A stretch of DNA of 64,000 nt from Atkinsonella hypoxylon (GCA_000729835.1 JFHB01000075.1:1-64000), one strand, 5' to 3'. Positions 46,427 to 59,093 are shown, numbered from the stretch's first letter. The notes: a model not told the origin generated them from the sequence alone. Numbers and translations are program-made.

Positions 46427-49052
46427 TGGTTGGAGTCGACACGAGGTTTGTGGCACATTGTGATTACCATGCATTATTGTGCATTGACGAAGCCTACAAG
46501 GATATTCTTTGACGATCATTCTATGTGTTGTGGCTTTCTATGTTAGTCATGGTGGTTATATCTCTTATGGGCATTGTAGACTGCACCCATCCATCGACTG
46601 TTAAGTCATTCGTCTGACGGCTCTCCTGTTGATGGTAAAAGGAACAGGACAGAATTCAGCTTATCAAGATATAACACCTGCCAGTTTGAATGTCACTTCC
46701 ACAGTTTCTAATGTTTATAACTCAATAGTCAACGACCGTAAATCAAGTCGATGTGGTATTCTGTGGCCTGACAAATTTGGCTGACAGTATACGAAGTGAT
46801 TGAAGCTTTGACTTCACGTTAGAAACGCAAAAGGAGCACACCCTGCACCAAAGCTTTGTGTTTACTAGGTTCGGAGTTCAGCAGATTGGCTATCAGAAAA
46901 AAGAGGGAGGAAACATAACTGCTGAGCAGGAACTATAGAATAGCATGATGCGTATGACATATGGATGTATAATTCTAAGCACAATCAGCTGTATGAGGCC
47001 CGAGACAGATAATCGGCCCGATTGACTTCAATCGCTTGTTGATTTTTATAAATCAGAACCTATTTTAGATTCTTGATTGAGGCGATATGATCAAGGCTAC
47101 AATCACAGCTGTACTCTATAAGCGATGGCATAATAAGAAAGCTCTGCAGAAGCCCACACCTCACTGAGTACAGAGAGGAGATTACGGTACATGCACGACG
47201 GTGCAAGACGGTGATCAGATTAGCCTCGGCCACTCAGGCTCGTTATCTCGTCGAGGAATACCGTCACGAGCCATGTCGCCGTTGTCATCACATGGTAGTC
47301 CGGGGCTGCAGTCACACAGAGTCAGAGCTGCAGTTCAGACCATGTCTGGTTGATCATAATCTTACTATCACTGAAATTGACGATCCTATTCGGTTGGGAA
47401 GGGAACGTACTGAGAGCAGCCCGGTTTGTGAGCGACGGAATTTATTAGACAGCCTGTGTAACTAGGGCAGCACGACCTCCTTCGAAAAACCGGTCTTGCC
47501 CGTCTAGCAGCCTCTCACGTAAGGCCTGATGGGCCTTGCCCCTGCTACGACCATTGTCTGGCTGCAATGTCTCAAGAGCCCTTTGCTCTTCGCCCTTGGG
47601 AAGTTGGCCATCAATTATGTATGACATGTAAGAAGCTAGACGGTGTTAGGCAACTTTCACTGGCTGCGTCGGGGACACAGGTCTCAGATCAATTCGCGGG
47701 GTGTGGAGAATTGAGGAAAATATGGACTGAAGTATCCGGTCGGCAAGCTAGTATATCGACGGCATTCGAGGGTTATACTTGGTAAAGCGGCTACGGGCTG
47801 TCAGCGTCGAAGCCCTCGCGCTTTTGCGACATGGCCATCCAAATGCTGTGCATGTCGGGTAAGAGACTTGGATGATGGTGCGGCCTCGAGGATATTGACA
47901 GCGCGATCGGAGGACGGAGTAATCAGTGTCATGGTCTACTTTGGTTTAACCCCCTTGCGTCGATCTATCCAGCAGCCTACTAAAGAATTAGCCAATCAAG
48001 CGGCGGGAGAGGGAGTGAGTCCGCGGAAGCATTAAACACCGATTTACACCATTGAAAATACAAAGGAAAAACGACGAAAGAAGGGCAGCTTGGGCGATTT
48101 GCGAAGTTGCGAAGGAGAGGAGGCGTTTGAGTGCATGTGTGCTGAGACCAAGAGTCCGTAGTGTACTCTCAGAAGGCGTCATCAATTTCATCAACAAGCT
48201 GTTACTGGCGGCGATAAAGCTACGCATCACGTGACTACGTAGGACAGGCCAATAAAACCATTGATTGACCTTGAAAGGCCCCGCCGTCACGTCCTTGTGC
48301 AGCTTACTGAAGTCGCGAGCTCGCCGCCATTTCACAATCTCAACCTCCTCCCTTAAGAAAAAAACCAAAAAAAAAAAAAACAAAAAACCCAGCTGATAAG
48401 TGCTGCTATTCATATCCATCAACAGCCTCTATTGACCCTGTCCAATATTTGACGCATGTTTCATGAAGCAGTGTCTTATTTTCGAGGGCGGAAAATGGCT
48501 TGAAGCCCCAAATACTGATCTGGACCGCTAGCTTGTACTTTGCTCTCGACCACTTCCCTGACGACGAGCTGCTCACTCAGTACATGCAATTTCAGGCAGT
48601 CGCAGCTGTAATTGTGGCGAAACAGTGCACCATGTTTGTCTCTTCACTCTTTATCTGGTCGTCATGCATTGGACCTGCATGTACGGACCGGGTGGTACCG
48701 ACTATCTTGCTGGGATGAACTCTCCTGGCTCGCCAGAAGCAACGATAGACAAGCAGCCAGCTCTCCCTTCACGACTCCTATTCAGGAAAAAATGACTTGA
48801 TATCTTTGTTGCTTTTTTGGTATACCATCCTGTACAGTCAGATCGAGCAATATGGGGCACAAGCCAGCACCTCTGGGCAGTTTAAAAACCCCATTGCGTC
48901 GCCCACGATTTTGTCAATGGGATTATTCCTTTGCTACAGCCTTCCACTCATTCATCCTTTGTCATCTCTTGGGCCAACGCTTTGAAAGACTCTTTATTTT
49001 TCATTCTCTCTTTACTTGCAATCAGTGTCTTCGTTCGGTCGCTATCGTCATC
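46427..49052. other. Intergenic, no supported gene
   Basis: About 2.6 kb. An 84-codon frame at 47211-47465 has several Cys and His but no family features. An A-rich run lies at 48357-48387. The last 200 bp contain TTTAAAAACC (about 48880) and a pyrimidine-rich leader for the hydrophobin gene. Confidence 0.45.
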
Positions 49053-50020
49053 ATGAGGTTCCTCGCGGTGGCTTCGCTTCTCTTCGTCAGCACACTGGCT
49101 GTGCCTGCTGGCCAGTGCAGAGACTGCCAGCGTCATCATACTGGAGACAAAAAACACGGTCATAACAGCCCGTGTGTCAACAATCCAGTTGACACCTCAC
49201 TTAGCATTTCAGTTAGCACTCCAGCTAGCAGTTCTACTCCTCCAGCTGGCAGTTCAGGTACTCCTCCAGTTGGAAGTTCACCTACTAGTCCAGCTGGCAG
49301 TTCAGGTACTCCTCCAGCTAGCAGTTCACCTACCAGCTCTACTCCAGCTAGCAGCTCAGGTACTTTTCCAGCTGGCAGCTCACCTACCAGCTCTACTCCA
49401 GCTAGCAGCTCAGGTACTTTTCCAGCTGGCAGCTCACCTACCAGCTCTACTCCAGCTAGCAGCTCAGGTACTTTTCCAGCTGGCAGCTCACCTCCCAGCT
49501 CTACTCCAGCTGGCAGTTCAGGTACTCCTCCAGCTGGAAGTTCACCTACTAGTCCAGCTGGCAGTTCAGGTACTCCTCCAGCTAGCAGTTCACCTACTAG
49601 CTCTACTCCAGCTAGCAGCTCAGGTACTTCTCCTGCTGGCAGTTCACCTACCACTCCAAGTGCTACTCCAAGTGCCTCTCCACCTGTGGACTCAGGAAAT
49701 AACTACAATGCTTGCCCAAATGAATTATATGGCATCCCACAATGTTGTGCAGTTGATGTCCTCGGAATTCTTGATTTGGACTGTGTTAATCGTGAGTTGA
49801 GATAAATACCGCGAACCGCGAGTCCAGTAAGCTAACACATCGAAGCTACTTCACAGCCGACCAGCGGTGACAACTTCAAGGCTAACTGTGCCGCTGAAGG
49901 CAAGCAGGCTCGTTGCTGTGTCCTCCCTGTGGTCAGTAACCCGCCTATCTACTTCCACATGGACGTACTGACAATTTCTAGGCCCAGCAAGCCGCTTTAT
50001 GCAGGAAATCGATTGGTTAA
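49053..50020 (+). CDS. Class II hydrophobin with long Ser/Thr/Pro repeat domain
   Basis: Three exons (49053-49791, 49846-49931, 49982-50020) give 287 residues. A signal peptide ends near AVPAGQ. Residues about 20-50 hold three Cys. Residues about 50-215 are tandem Ser/Thr/Pro/Gly repeats (PASSSGTFPAGSSPTSST and variants), probably O-mannosylated. The C-terminal hydrophobin domain has the exact class II spacing C-x9-CC-x11-C-x16-C-x8-CC-x10-C, from CPNELYGIPQCC to AALC. Intron 1 (54 nt) and intron 2 (50 nt) separate the Cys blocks as in other class II genes. It coats aerial structures at air-water interfaces. Repeat-bearing class II hydrophobins are known (QID3-like) but uncommon. Confidence 0.92.
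49335..49496 (+). repeat. 54-bp coding tandem repeat, three copies
   Basis: Units beginning AGCTCTACTCCAGCTAG start at 49335, 49389 and 49443, each 54 bp. The first two are identical; the third ends CTCCC instead of CTACC. Shorter related units lie on both sides (49233-49334 and 49497-49660). They encode the Ser/Thr/Pro domain of the hydrophobin. Confidence 0.9.
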
Positions 50021-52715
50021 CCATATTCTCTGTGTCCAACAAGCGCACGAGATGGCCCTCCAATGATCCGTTCGAGGGCCACGACGTTGGACTCAATACT
50101 TTGTCGTTGATGTAAAACCCACTGAACTTATTTTCTTGTATCATAATGGTAATAGAAGCGTCTATAGGGCACTAGGGATATATGTCTTGAGAGATCTCAC
50201 GGACCGAATTTAAGGTGATGGTAATTTCAAGAGCCGCTTTTAAATTGGAACGTGACAGAATTTCCATGCCAATAGACATCAGTTGAAACGTGCAAGTACG
50301 CCACGGGACTTGGAGCCCAACCTTTCGATGATCTTGTCGCTGATCCATTGAACATTACAAAGCACCGCGACAAAAATAATGAGCCATGAAGCTTCGACAT
50401 CTATTTGAAACAGGAAATTTGAAGAGAATATGCCGTCTCGGGCTATGCGGATAGGGGGCTCCTACAGACGGGTCGCCCAGATTTCCTATGATGATTTTTT
50501 ATACTTCCTGATTCTAGTCCAACTAAGAAAAGCCACCGGTATAAAGTTGTTCTCAAAAGGCGAAAAATACACAACGCGGCCTACGCATGATATCAATCAC
50601 AATTATCGACAACGACAACAATAACAACACCGTCGCCACCGGCGACAGCCTGCACCAGCAGCTATATCAAAGACCCCACAAGTATCATAGAGCATTTCTA
50701 GCGGATGGAGCCTGTTACTACCGCTTCAGCTGTCAATTTAGCGTCTATAGAGGCACTGACGTAGACTAATGCTCTGACCCGAGAGCTTTAAATGCTTCAA
50801 GGACCACCAACGCATTGATTAGGTGGCTTCAGATAAGAACATTGCGAATGGTCTTTTATTTTCTTCGCTAATATGTCAATGCAAATGTCTGAGGTATATC
50901 ACTGTGGTGTTTCTAGGCTTTAGTAGTTGAAACCTGATTTCACAGACAAATCCGCCGTAGATATATTCCAGGGGAGAAAATAACGTGGTACTGGTACTGT
51001 AGCTACTGCCGCGGGAGAAAGGGAAAATGATGCCCTACAAGCAATAAATATACCTTAGCGCCTCGTTAAAGCTTTAGGCTTATCTTTCCATTAATTTTAG
51101 GCACATACCATAGAAGAAATATCTGTGTTGTACGGAATAAGTCGTCGCTGTAATGCATGAACGAATAACAAATCTGACTCACTTTGCCTAGGCAGGTTAT
51201 GAGAAAATGTTGCAACCCCGCAAGTTAAAGTTAGGGACAATCTGATACTCTCATGCATGCTTATCCACATTGGAGGCCACAAGCTTATGATGCCATGCGG
51301 GTCTCAAATCTTTAATCCCTGAAAAACCCAGATTGCCAGACTGCAGGAAAACACTGATGTTTCCTTGATTTTATTCATGCTGGCTCCTTAACTCCTCACT
51401 AGCTCGTTCTCCCTTGATCCACTCCCCAGTAATGGCCCAGTAGTTAATGGGTATTCCGTTGGGCCGAGTATTGCACCTGAAGCAAGCTTCGAAGCGCGCA
51501 GTAGTACGAGGCTTACAGAGAAGATGAGAGAGCATCGCTGAGATAGGGTGTGCAAAGTCACGCTAGCTGGGACACATGATGGAACACAAATCAGAAAACA
51601 GCTTGTTCATTTGAGCCAAGAACATGCAATGATTGAGCTCATGATTCGCCATTTATCAGCATCAGCATCGGCATCAGCATCATCATCTTCATCATCTACA
51701 TCATCACAGATGTTGTGTCAGCCAGGAAGTGTATGTGTACGCAGAGAACTCGTCAGTGACCTCACCGGGTATGTAGATGTAGTTACAACCGCATTATGGT
51801 GCTGTCCAGCCTTTCTGAGAATCAGGAGCCAGAGACGACCAGAGAACTCTAATGAGGTCGAGCTGAGACACTGGACCATAAGACATGCTGGAACTGATCA
51901 CCAATTCACATGATGGATGACTACTGCCAAAGCAGGCAGGAAGCTGAGAAAACCCTGGAAGTCTGGTCAACCGATGCCAACAGACCTGCCGCATTCGGTC
52001 ACGGCACCGAGTGTGCTGGTCGCACCAACAAGTCCCATATCCCATCACGGCAACCTGTCACTAGCCCGCTTTTGATACTTCGAGACTGGACCCTGTGGTC
52101 CCTGACTTATGCGCCGCAGATTGATAGGGCGGGAGAGTTGGCTGGGATAGGCTTAGCAGCTTCTCGGTATCTGGAAAATAAGCTTCTGCGCGATAGCTGC
52201 CTGCGTACACTTCAGGCAGGAGAGCTTGTGTAAATTTGATACCCACATGGCAACATGGCTCAATACCAGACGCGTCTATCATAACAACCTCAGCTGAATA
52301 GGGGACCAAGCTACCTCTCGTTTCTGATATTTAATGGCACAACGTCCCTTACCTCTAGTCCTGCGGCTCCCAGAATCGCCAGGCCACATTCCATGGTAAC
52401 ATTGCCGGGGTGGATTATCAAGTTTCTTCAAAGTCTCTTCTCGCTCTTGTCACACGAACGCACCATCTGCTTGCACCGTCACATCACAGTCTAACGTGAC
52501 CTACGACTGGCATTACGGTTGCTCTTGAGGGTGGATGATCAGCGTCCATTCGCATGCTTCACGATATACAGCACTCAGCTGTAATACAGTGATATTCCTT
52601 GGCCCATGATAGATATAGAAAGACCGCTTGTGGCCCGCTCTCATACCTGAGTTCACAATCAAGTCCCTCACTTATCACTCTTATCTGAGTATTAAACGAC
52701 CAATCTGGTCTCATA
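50021..52715. other. Intergenic, no supported gene
   Basis: About 2.7 kb. AT-rich from 50160 to 51300. A CATCAG/CATCATC microsatellite occupies 51654-51715 and makes a spurious Ser/Ala-rich frame. No other signal. Confidence 0.5.
51654..51715. repeat. ATCAGC/ATCATC microsatellite
   Basis: Imperfect ATCAGC units give way to ATC trinucleotides. It lies in non-genic DNA. Confidence 0.8.
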
Positions 52716-53985
52716 ATGGCCGCAAATGTCATTTCTTTGATATCTATAGCCAGCATGCTGGCTATAGTGCAAACTGCCCTGGCTGGATTCAACCCAGAGT
52801 CCGAAAAAAACATTGCCGTTTATTGGGGTAGGTGAAGCTCGCCCAATTCTGCATCTAGAGTCTGGTGATTAACACGTCATATGAATATGAACAGGCCAGA
52901 ACTCGTACAATAAAGGCACTGGGATTTTCGCACAACAGCGTCTAAGCTATTACTGCGCCAAGTCTAGTGTAGACGTCATCCCTATTGCCTTTATGAACGG
53001 TATCACGCCCCCTATGACCAACTTTGCAAACGCCGGCGATAATTGCACCGCCTTCTCTGACAATATTAATGTCCTTAGCTGTCCTCAAATTGAAGTTGAT
53101 ATCAAGCAATGTCAGACTACCAATGCAAAGACCATCATTCTTTCTCTCGGCGGCGCAACTTACACTCAAGGAGGCTGGTCCAGCGCTAGCGATGCTAAGA
53201 ATGCTGCTCAGATGGTGTGGGATATGTTTGGCCCCGTTCAGGCGGGCAAGAAGGTGGACCGACCATTCGGTTCGGCCGTTGTCGATGGCTTTGACCTTGA
53301 CTTCGAGGCAACTACTAACAACTTGCCTGCCTTTGCCGCCGAGCTTCGCAGTCTCATGGATGCCGCTGGTGGCAAAAAGTACTACCTCACCTCTGCACCG
53401 CAGTGCATATTCCCGGATGCTGTCAACGGCGCTGCTCTGAACGCTGTTGCCTTCGATTTCCTCATGATTCAGTTCTATAACAACTGGTGCGGCGTGTCAA
53501 ACTTTCAGCCCGGCGCTGCCACACAGAATGCCTTCAATTTCGATGTTTGGGACAACTGGGCGAAGAACACAAGCCCCAACAAGAACATCAAGCTTCTTCT
53601 AGGTATCCCTGCGGCACCGGAAGCTGGGGGTGGCTATTCCAGCGGCGACAAACTTCGAGACGCAATAAAATACTCTCAGAAGTTTAGCAGCTTTGGAGGT
53701 GTCATGATGTGGGACATGTCGCAGCTTTATGCCCATAGCGGCTTCCTCAACGAAGTCGAAGTTGATCTGGCCAGCGGCCCTACGACCACTCTCCCACCCA
53801 GCGGGATCACTACACTAGTATGTACCACAACTGTCAGCCGCACGGCTACGAGCTCAAGCCCTCCATATGGCACTCTGGTGCCTCAATGGGGTCAGTGTGG
53901 TGGCCAGGGATGGACCGGCCCTACCGAGTGTCAGTCTCCATACAAATGCACTTACGGCGGACAATGGTGGTCATCGTGCCAGTGA
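52716..53985 (+). CDS. GH18 chitinase (class III type) with C-terminal CBM1
   Basis: Two exons (52716-52827, 52895-53985) give 400 residues. A signal peptide covers about 1-27 (ending QTALA). The GH18 barrel spans about 33-315: IAVYWGQNSYNKG, LSYYC, and the catalytic D168-x2-D171-x-D173-x-E175 (DGFDLDFE), Glu175 being the acid. LMIQFYNNWC is the conserved substrate strand. A Thr/Ser/Pro linker leads to a fungal CBM1 of about 35 residues, QWGQCGGQGWTGPTECQSPY to WWSSCQ, with its aromatic binding face. The secreted enzyme should hydrolyse chitin. The intron splits the Gly codon of YWGQN. A 24-nt palindrome lies in the signal-peptide codons. Confidence 0.94.
52744..52767. repeat. 24-nt perfect palindrome within the chitinase signal-peptide codons
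   Basis: The arm CTATAGCCAGCA is followed directly by its exact reverse complement. It encodes SIASMLAIV of the signal peptide. Confidence 0.9.
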
Positions 53986-55325
53986 GCCCAGGGCCGAAGC
54001 AATTTCATGTGCTCGCTGAGCTTAATATATCTTGTTCTTATTTTTTTGTACATACTTGGAGACTGGGACTGTCCTTCTTGTATATAAGTAATTGTACATA
54101 GTCCGCCCACGCCCATGTCTAACCCTATGCCCACCCAGTCCTAATCCTACGCGCTACACTTTTTCCCTTAGGTAATAGAGCAGTAGATGTACTAGCCTAG
54201 CCTAGTGCATTTTTAATTATAATAATTATACATAGTCGTTTGGGGATGATGAATTGATATTCATCAACTTGCAGGTCCCTATCAAGATCGCTACGTAGGT
54301 CAATTAGTATGAGCTTCTGAATTTTTAAAGGCTAACCCCATACAGCAATTCTGTCAGCGTGCTGTGACTTGCATTCTTGTTTACACAGGGGCGCTGCTTC
54401 CGATATGACTTATGGCCCCCTCGTAGTTCACTATCGTGTCTGGGTGCCACTTGAGGTCAAGATCAGAGAGAATAAGGCCGTCATCTTTGGCGTATGTCAT
54501 GGAATGTGCTGCGTCGGTTCCTGCGGACCGGCTGCCATAACCCATTATATGAATATTGCCTCTGAAGCCCAGAAGTTGTCCCTGAATGCAAATGCCAAAG
54601 TGCTGATGCTTGAGCGCAGAATATCTCAGGACGTTGTTTATACTGAGGTCAAATACACTGAGGCGGTAGCTATTGCCCGTCCTTCTAATTATGAATGCCT
54701 CTTAATTTGGGATTTTTCAAGTGAATTACTCTCAAGTAATGACTATAATCGGATTTGCGAGCCAAAACGTTAGACGGGTTAAATCATGACCCGCTGCTAC
54801 TGCCACCGGCAAGTCTGCCTTCGCAGGACTACATAAAGTTGGTCCTCCGGCTCGGGCGTGCTTGGCTTCTACGGAATGCCATGACAGTCAAGTATTGGAA
54901 GTGGTGGCACACTTCAACTTCTGTGGCATCGAGAGCTTCTTGGCTATGAGAAGTACAGTCATTCTTGGTAAGCGGCTGTGGAGGGAGGAATCTGACTGAG
55001 TCAATCAACCGGGAGACGACGTAGGGGATGCTCAACTTCATCTGGTATTTACGCAATTGAGAAAGCTGTAACTTGCAGATTACAACTTTTAATGTATGGG
55101 TATACGTATAGCTATATATGATATCCGATGAGATGATGTAACACCTCAAGGTAATAACAACTCGTTATCCAACTGAGGGAAAGACCAGGACTAGGATTGT
55201 CCGTCGACCCATCGGGTTGAAGCTCATTTGCCTGATCCTGTACTGGATGCTAGAATGTCGGACGACAGTGAAAGGCCCAGCCCTGGCTGACGGCGTGAGA
55301 CTCAAGGGGTTGTGATAGCACGATT
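53986..55325. other. Intergenic, no supported gene
   Basis: 3' flank of the chitinase followed by AT-rich DNA. A 122-codon frame (54405-54773) has an odd Cys-rich patch but no recognised family and lacks supporting exon or motif evidence. Confidence 0.45.
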
Positions 55326-55929
55326 CTAATTGACAAGGCCAGTTTCTTGGTGATACTTCTCCCGTCGATTTCCGTTCTTAACCAGAAACAAGTCAAAGCA
55401 CTTGATGACTATGTCCAGAAGGATGAAAAAACTACCAGGAGCGTTAGCCAGAATACGGTGGAGAGACAAGCGAAGCTTTGCGTTATTGCACTCACAATCC
55501 AATAAAGTTGAATGCCACTACGGCCTTCTTCTTCGAGCATGATACGTTTTGAGGAAATGCATTTTCGCATTGCGAATTTGCCCAATCCTGGGAAGCGAAA
55601 ATCACAGACGTGAGCCACAGATACGAGAATACGATGTTTGCATATACCGTATAGGCGCGGTAATTGTTGAATTGGGGGAAGATTAAATAGCCTAGGAATA
55701 GCGGAAACGTCCCAGCGGCCTGTGTGACGCAGGAGGGTTAGTCGTCGTGCTCCAGATGATACTTGGGGCGCACGGCTTGACCTACCACTATTGCTTGGTA
55801 CGTGACGTGTGTGTTGGGATCAGAGGTAATGTTCAGAAACCAGCAAGTCATTCCCATTACTATTACTGCGGAGGCAAAGACGATGAAGTAGCCTATCAGC
55901 GAGGCTAGTCGCAGAGAGTTATCTCCCAT
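55326..55929 (-). CDS. Four-helix membrane protein, MARVEL-like
   Basis: Three exons on the minus strand (55929-55786, 55719-55496, 55431-55326) give 157 residues. Helix 1 is LIGYFIVFASAVIVMGMTCW, helix 2 about AGTFPLFLGYLIFPQF, helix 3 IVFSYLWLTSVIFA, and helix 4 AVVAFNFIGFFFILLDIVI. A Cys-containing, polar loop (SQCENAFPQNVSCSKKK) separates helices 3 and 4. The layout is that of small fungal MARVEL-domain proteins, which sit in plasma-membrane domains. Function is unknown. Both introns have good borders, and intron 2 ends CTGGTAG. Start MGDNSLRLAS has little upstream competition. Confidence 0.78.
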
Positions 55930-57572
55930 TTTGAAGACCGTTTCGCTGGATCGAGCTTCTGTGTATTAGAACGGGGTGTATGGGACCAACGACTGTGTGT
56001 CGTCGACTTCAGATGTATGCAATCAAGTATGACTTGAGAGAGTAATATAATTATCTAAGCCGGTGAATAACGAGCATGTGCTGTAAGCAGCCGAGCTGGT
56101 GCAGTGTACGACCTCACACTGCTGGCCGGAAGGCTCGGAACATAGCGTCTAGTGGATGAATCACATGGCCGGCAAATTGACGAGATGCCATTTATTACCG
56201 CCATGTAACCGAGCAGGGCGCTGGTTGTGTTTGGCCAGGACTTGCAAAACTAGTGTGGTGGTGGAGATGCCTGTATCCGATGGTTCCGGATCCGGCCATC
56301 AGGAGGAACTGAGAATCTGGGGTTAATATAACAAATGCGGGGTGAGCGGGGTCTTGAAAGACCGTGGCGGTGTTAGTGGTGCGTCTCTTGATGCCACATG
56401 TGTCTGTCTGTGTAGGCAATGCTCGGCTTAGTATCGACCTTAGTATCGACTATGGACATGGCATCTGGTCTCCAGAAAGGACTTGCTTGTACCATCAACA
56501 GCACCCCGAAACAAAGATTGTGCCTGATTGCCATTACTTCCTGTCCCGTGGCACGTGCCAGCACACTCGGGTATTTTCATATCATGGCACCGACCAGACT
56601 TTTGATTGAAACCAGGTTGAGGTTATCAGTTAACAAGTCCGGTCGATGCAGGGATGGGACCGGTCTGACCTGCTATAGTTGAAATAAGCCTGCACCGGCC
56701 GGACTTTTTTAGGAGACCTCATAGTTAGCCCACTTTGAAATGCATAACCAGTTCTCAATTTAAAAGTAAGGGTCTGTTGTAGCGAATTTACTGTTCTTTG
56801 TTATTGACGTTGTGCAAATAGGCCTCCCGATGGTCGCTCAGCCCGGCATACAGCCTCCAGCAGTCTAGCATAAATAGTCCCACGACCGACTAAATTAAAG
56901 AAAACTCGCTTCAATACATTCCCGGATTTCGAATCGCAAAGCTGCCCCGAGTAGACTAGAGTTAGCTTGGAAGGAGTACTGAACGCCTTCAAAGTGTGAT
57001 GGCTAGTGTCACGTCCTAGTACGCTGATGCCAGGCGAATTTGTCGGCGTAGGGAAAGAGTCCGATAAGCAAGCTACTGTTAGATTCGAAGCTGCTGTGAT
57101 CGAAGCTGATGTGAAGGCTGCTGATAGGATTGAAAGCTAATGCTGCATCTTGCCCTACAACAGCGCGGAAATATAGGGACCGGATATCTACCATGACTGT
57201 TTGGAGTGATGGAAGGAAGGTCTACTTCTCCACCTCGTGACGTAATTCATCTCTTAGGTCCAGCCTTGGGGCACAGGCCTATTATTACCTAATTTAGCAG
57301 GCGGAAATAAAAGCCTGCGTATGCTCAGCAGAACCTCACATTGTATCATCATAGCGAATTCAGCGACAGCAACTTCAATGACTCTGGCGACGCGACTTCA
57401 GCGACTTCCGCATATCCTAAGCATGTCATACTGTGCATCTGCCATCCTGCACCTGAGATGATATGTGTGCCCCTAACACCAAGCTAACCCAAGAGCAAAA
57501 ATTCGCCATGTAGCCGGCCTGGTTCTCTTCTCTAAGACCGGCTGAAATGCCTGTCCACCATTCACTTAAGGA
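55930..57572. other. Intergenic, no supported gene
   Basis: About 1.6 kb with short frames on both strands (for example 57009-57194 minus, 61 codons) that match nothing known to me. Confidence 0.45.
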
Positions 57573-58740
57573 TTGGCTAGCTGGAATTCCCTATGGAAAT
57601 TATCAAAGTGGTATCGAGCGCAGACGAGCGCAGACGAGCGCAGACGAGCGCATCCATCTCCTCCAGAATGTACCCACGTCGCAGACCAGAGGTCCGCAGA
57701 AAGTAGAGACTGCGATGAGATTCCAAAACCAGATGCAATGTACTCGCCGATCGCTACATCTGCATCTGCATCTCAATCGCCGATAGAACAATCTTGGAAT
57801 GTGCGGTCCAGTTCGTCCGCCTCCTCGAGTCGTCGCAGAACCCTGGCACTAGCTGTTGAAGAATTACGCATCACTAGGCGACAACTAAGTGGCCTCCAAA
57901 CTCCTGGTCTTTCCGAAGCCATCAAGGGTCCGCTGCGAAAAATCATAAGCCTCCAGCGAGGAAAGGGAGTACTCCAACAAGCCCGACTTTGATCTCGCAT
58001 CTGATGCTTTCGCCGAGTTGAAAGGCGGCGGCAGTGAGCTTTCCAGAGAAGACGTCGCAAGGATAGTAAGAAAAGGCCGGCGCTGTTTCGAACGCGACCA
58101 CGACGAGCCCACCTGGAACTGTGACATCCAAGAGGACATATTGGAGACGACGATCCGAGGCCCTAGCTTCGCTCAAGTTGGTGAATCGCTGCTTGTTGAC
58201 TTCAGTATTTGGTATATTATCCCTCAATCTTGCCGCTATCTCAGAATACAGTGCTCACATAGCTGCACAGTACTTCTGCCCACCTGATTAAAGAGTATTT
58301 AGTCTCGCCCGCTCTTGACCAACGAGTTGACTTCTGCTTCTACATTGATTCTGCAGCTGATGGTGATTATGCACGGAAAGTTGATGCTACACGACAAGAG
58401 CTACCTGAATTGAGCATCAATTAGACCTCATACCGTCCTCATCTCTTGTAACCTATATTCTTCTCCGTCACGGAACTAAAAAGGCCTGGAAACTGCCTTG
58501 ACGAAGCATTACTTCAGCTTGCCGTATTTCAAGTCGCACAGTTCAAGTTACTACAGTCGCTTTTACTCAAGGCTTTTCAGCGCCGCGTTCGGCCCAATCA
58601 GCCCACTACATCTCAGGACATCCAAACATCGACTGGGCATCGCAATATGTCAATACCTCCCTAGCTTTGGAGCAGCTGCGCACCTAAATGGGAGGATCAG
58701 GAGGCAGAGATTGAAACCGTCAAGCATTAGCACTACCTAG
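57573..58740 (+). pseudogene. Decayed PD-(D/E)XK nuclease-like gene
   Basis: The blocks follow the order of fungal PD-(D/E)XK nuclease-like proteins. The N-terminal part ends near residue 139 (57992) at a frame break. Another frame then reads LASDAFAELKGGGSELSRED and RCFERDHDEPTWNCDI. Further on come VDFCFYIDSAADG, LPELSIN, stop, TSYRPHLL, stop, then FFSVTELKRPGNCLDEALLQ, whose E-x-K lies in the expected catalytic position. The two stops, TAG (58422-58424) and TAA (58449-58451), could each have come from CAG and CAA, that is C to T at CpA. The gene therefore looks inactivated. A piece of the LTR family at 7482 sits at its 3' edge (58703-58740). Confidence 0.7.
58703..58740 (+). mobile_element. 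LTR-family fragment
   Basis: GCAGAGATTGAAACCGTCAA and the bases after it match the segment just downstream of the TATA box in the LTR-like element at 7482-7980, with gaps. It is short, so the match is suggestive only. Confidence 0.35.
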
Positions 58741-59093
58741 GGGCCTTCAGAAACTCGACTATTGCCCCGCCTTGTCACCCTATCTGATCAGTGCGTTACA
58801 GCTCGCCTTCATCAGAATAATATATTGGAGTACGTAAACACGCAGCAACGGGGTTTTTTTGAACATGCAGCAGCAACTAAACCTAAAACGGTAAAACGTA
58901 TTTCGCGGTTCGGATTACTGTACACTTCTGTCTTGAGGAGTTTCGCTCCGGAACCACTATATGTGCTCAAAGAGTCTACTAATGGCCAATGTTAAGTGGT
59001 TTGAACAATTACTTTTCATGATAATGCCAGTTGCCAGCCACGGCGCCTGACAACATCGCGCCAGCTTTCAAAAGTCCCTTGACTACTGTTCCG

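Noticed and set aside
47211..47465. Cys/His-rich 84-codon frame.
   Set aside because: Cys spacing fits no zinc-binding pattern I know and there is no supporting exon.
51548..51913. 121-codon Ser/Ala-rich frame.
   Set aside because: Produced by the ATCAGC/ATC microsatellite.
54405..54773. 122-codon frame with a Cys-rich patch downstream of the chitinase.
   Set aside because: No family recognised and no codon bias like nearby genes; kept only as a note.
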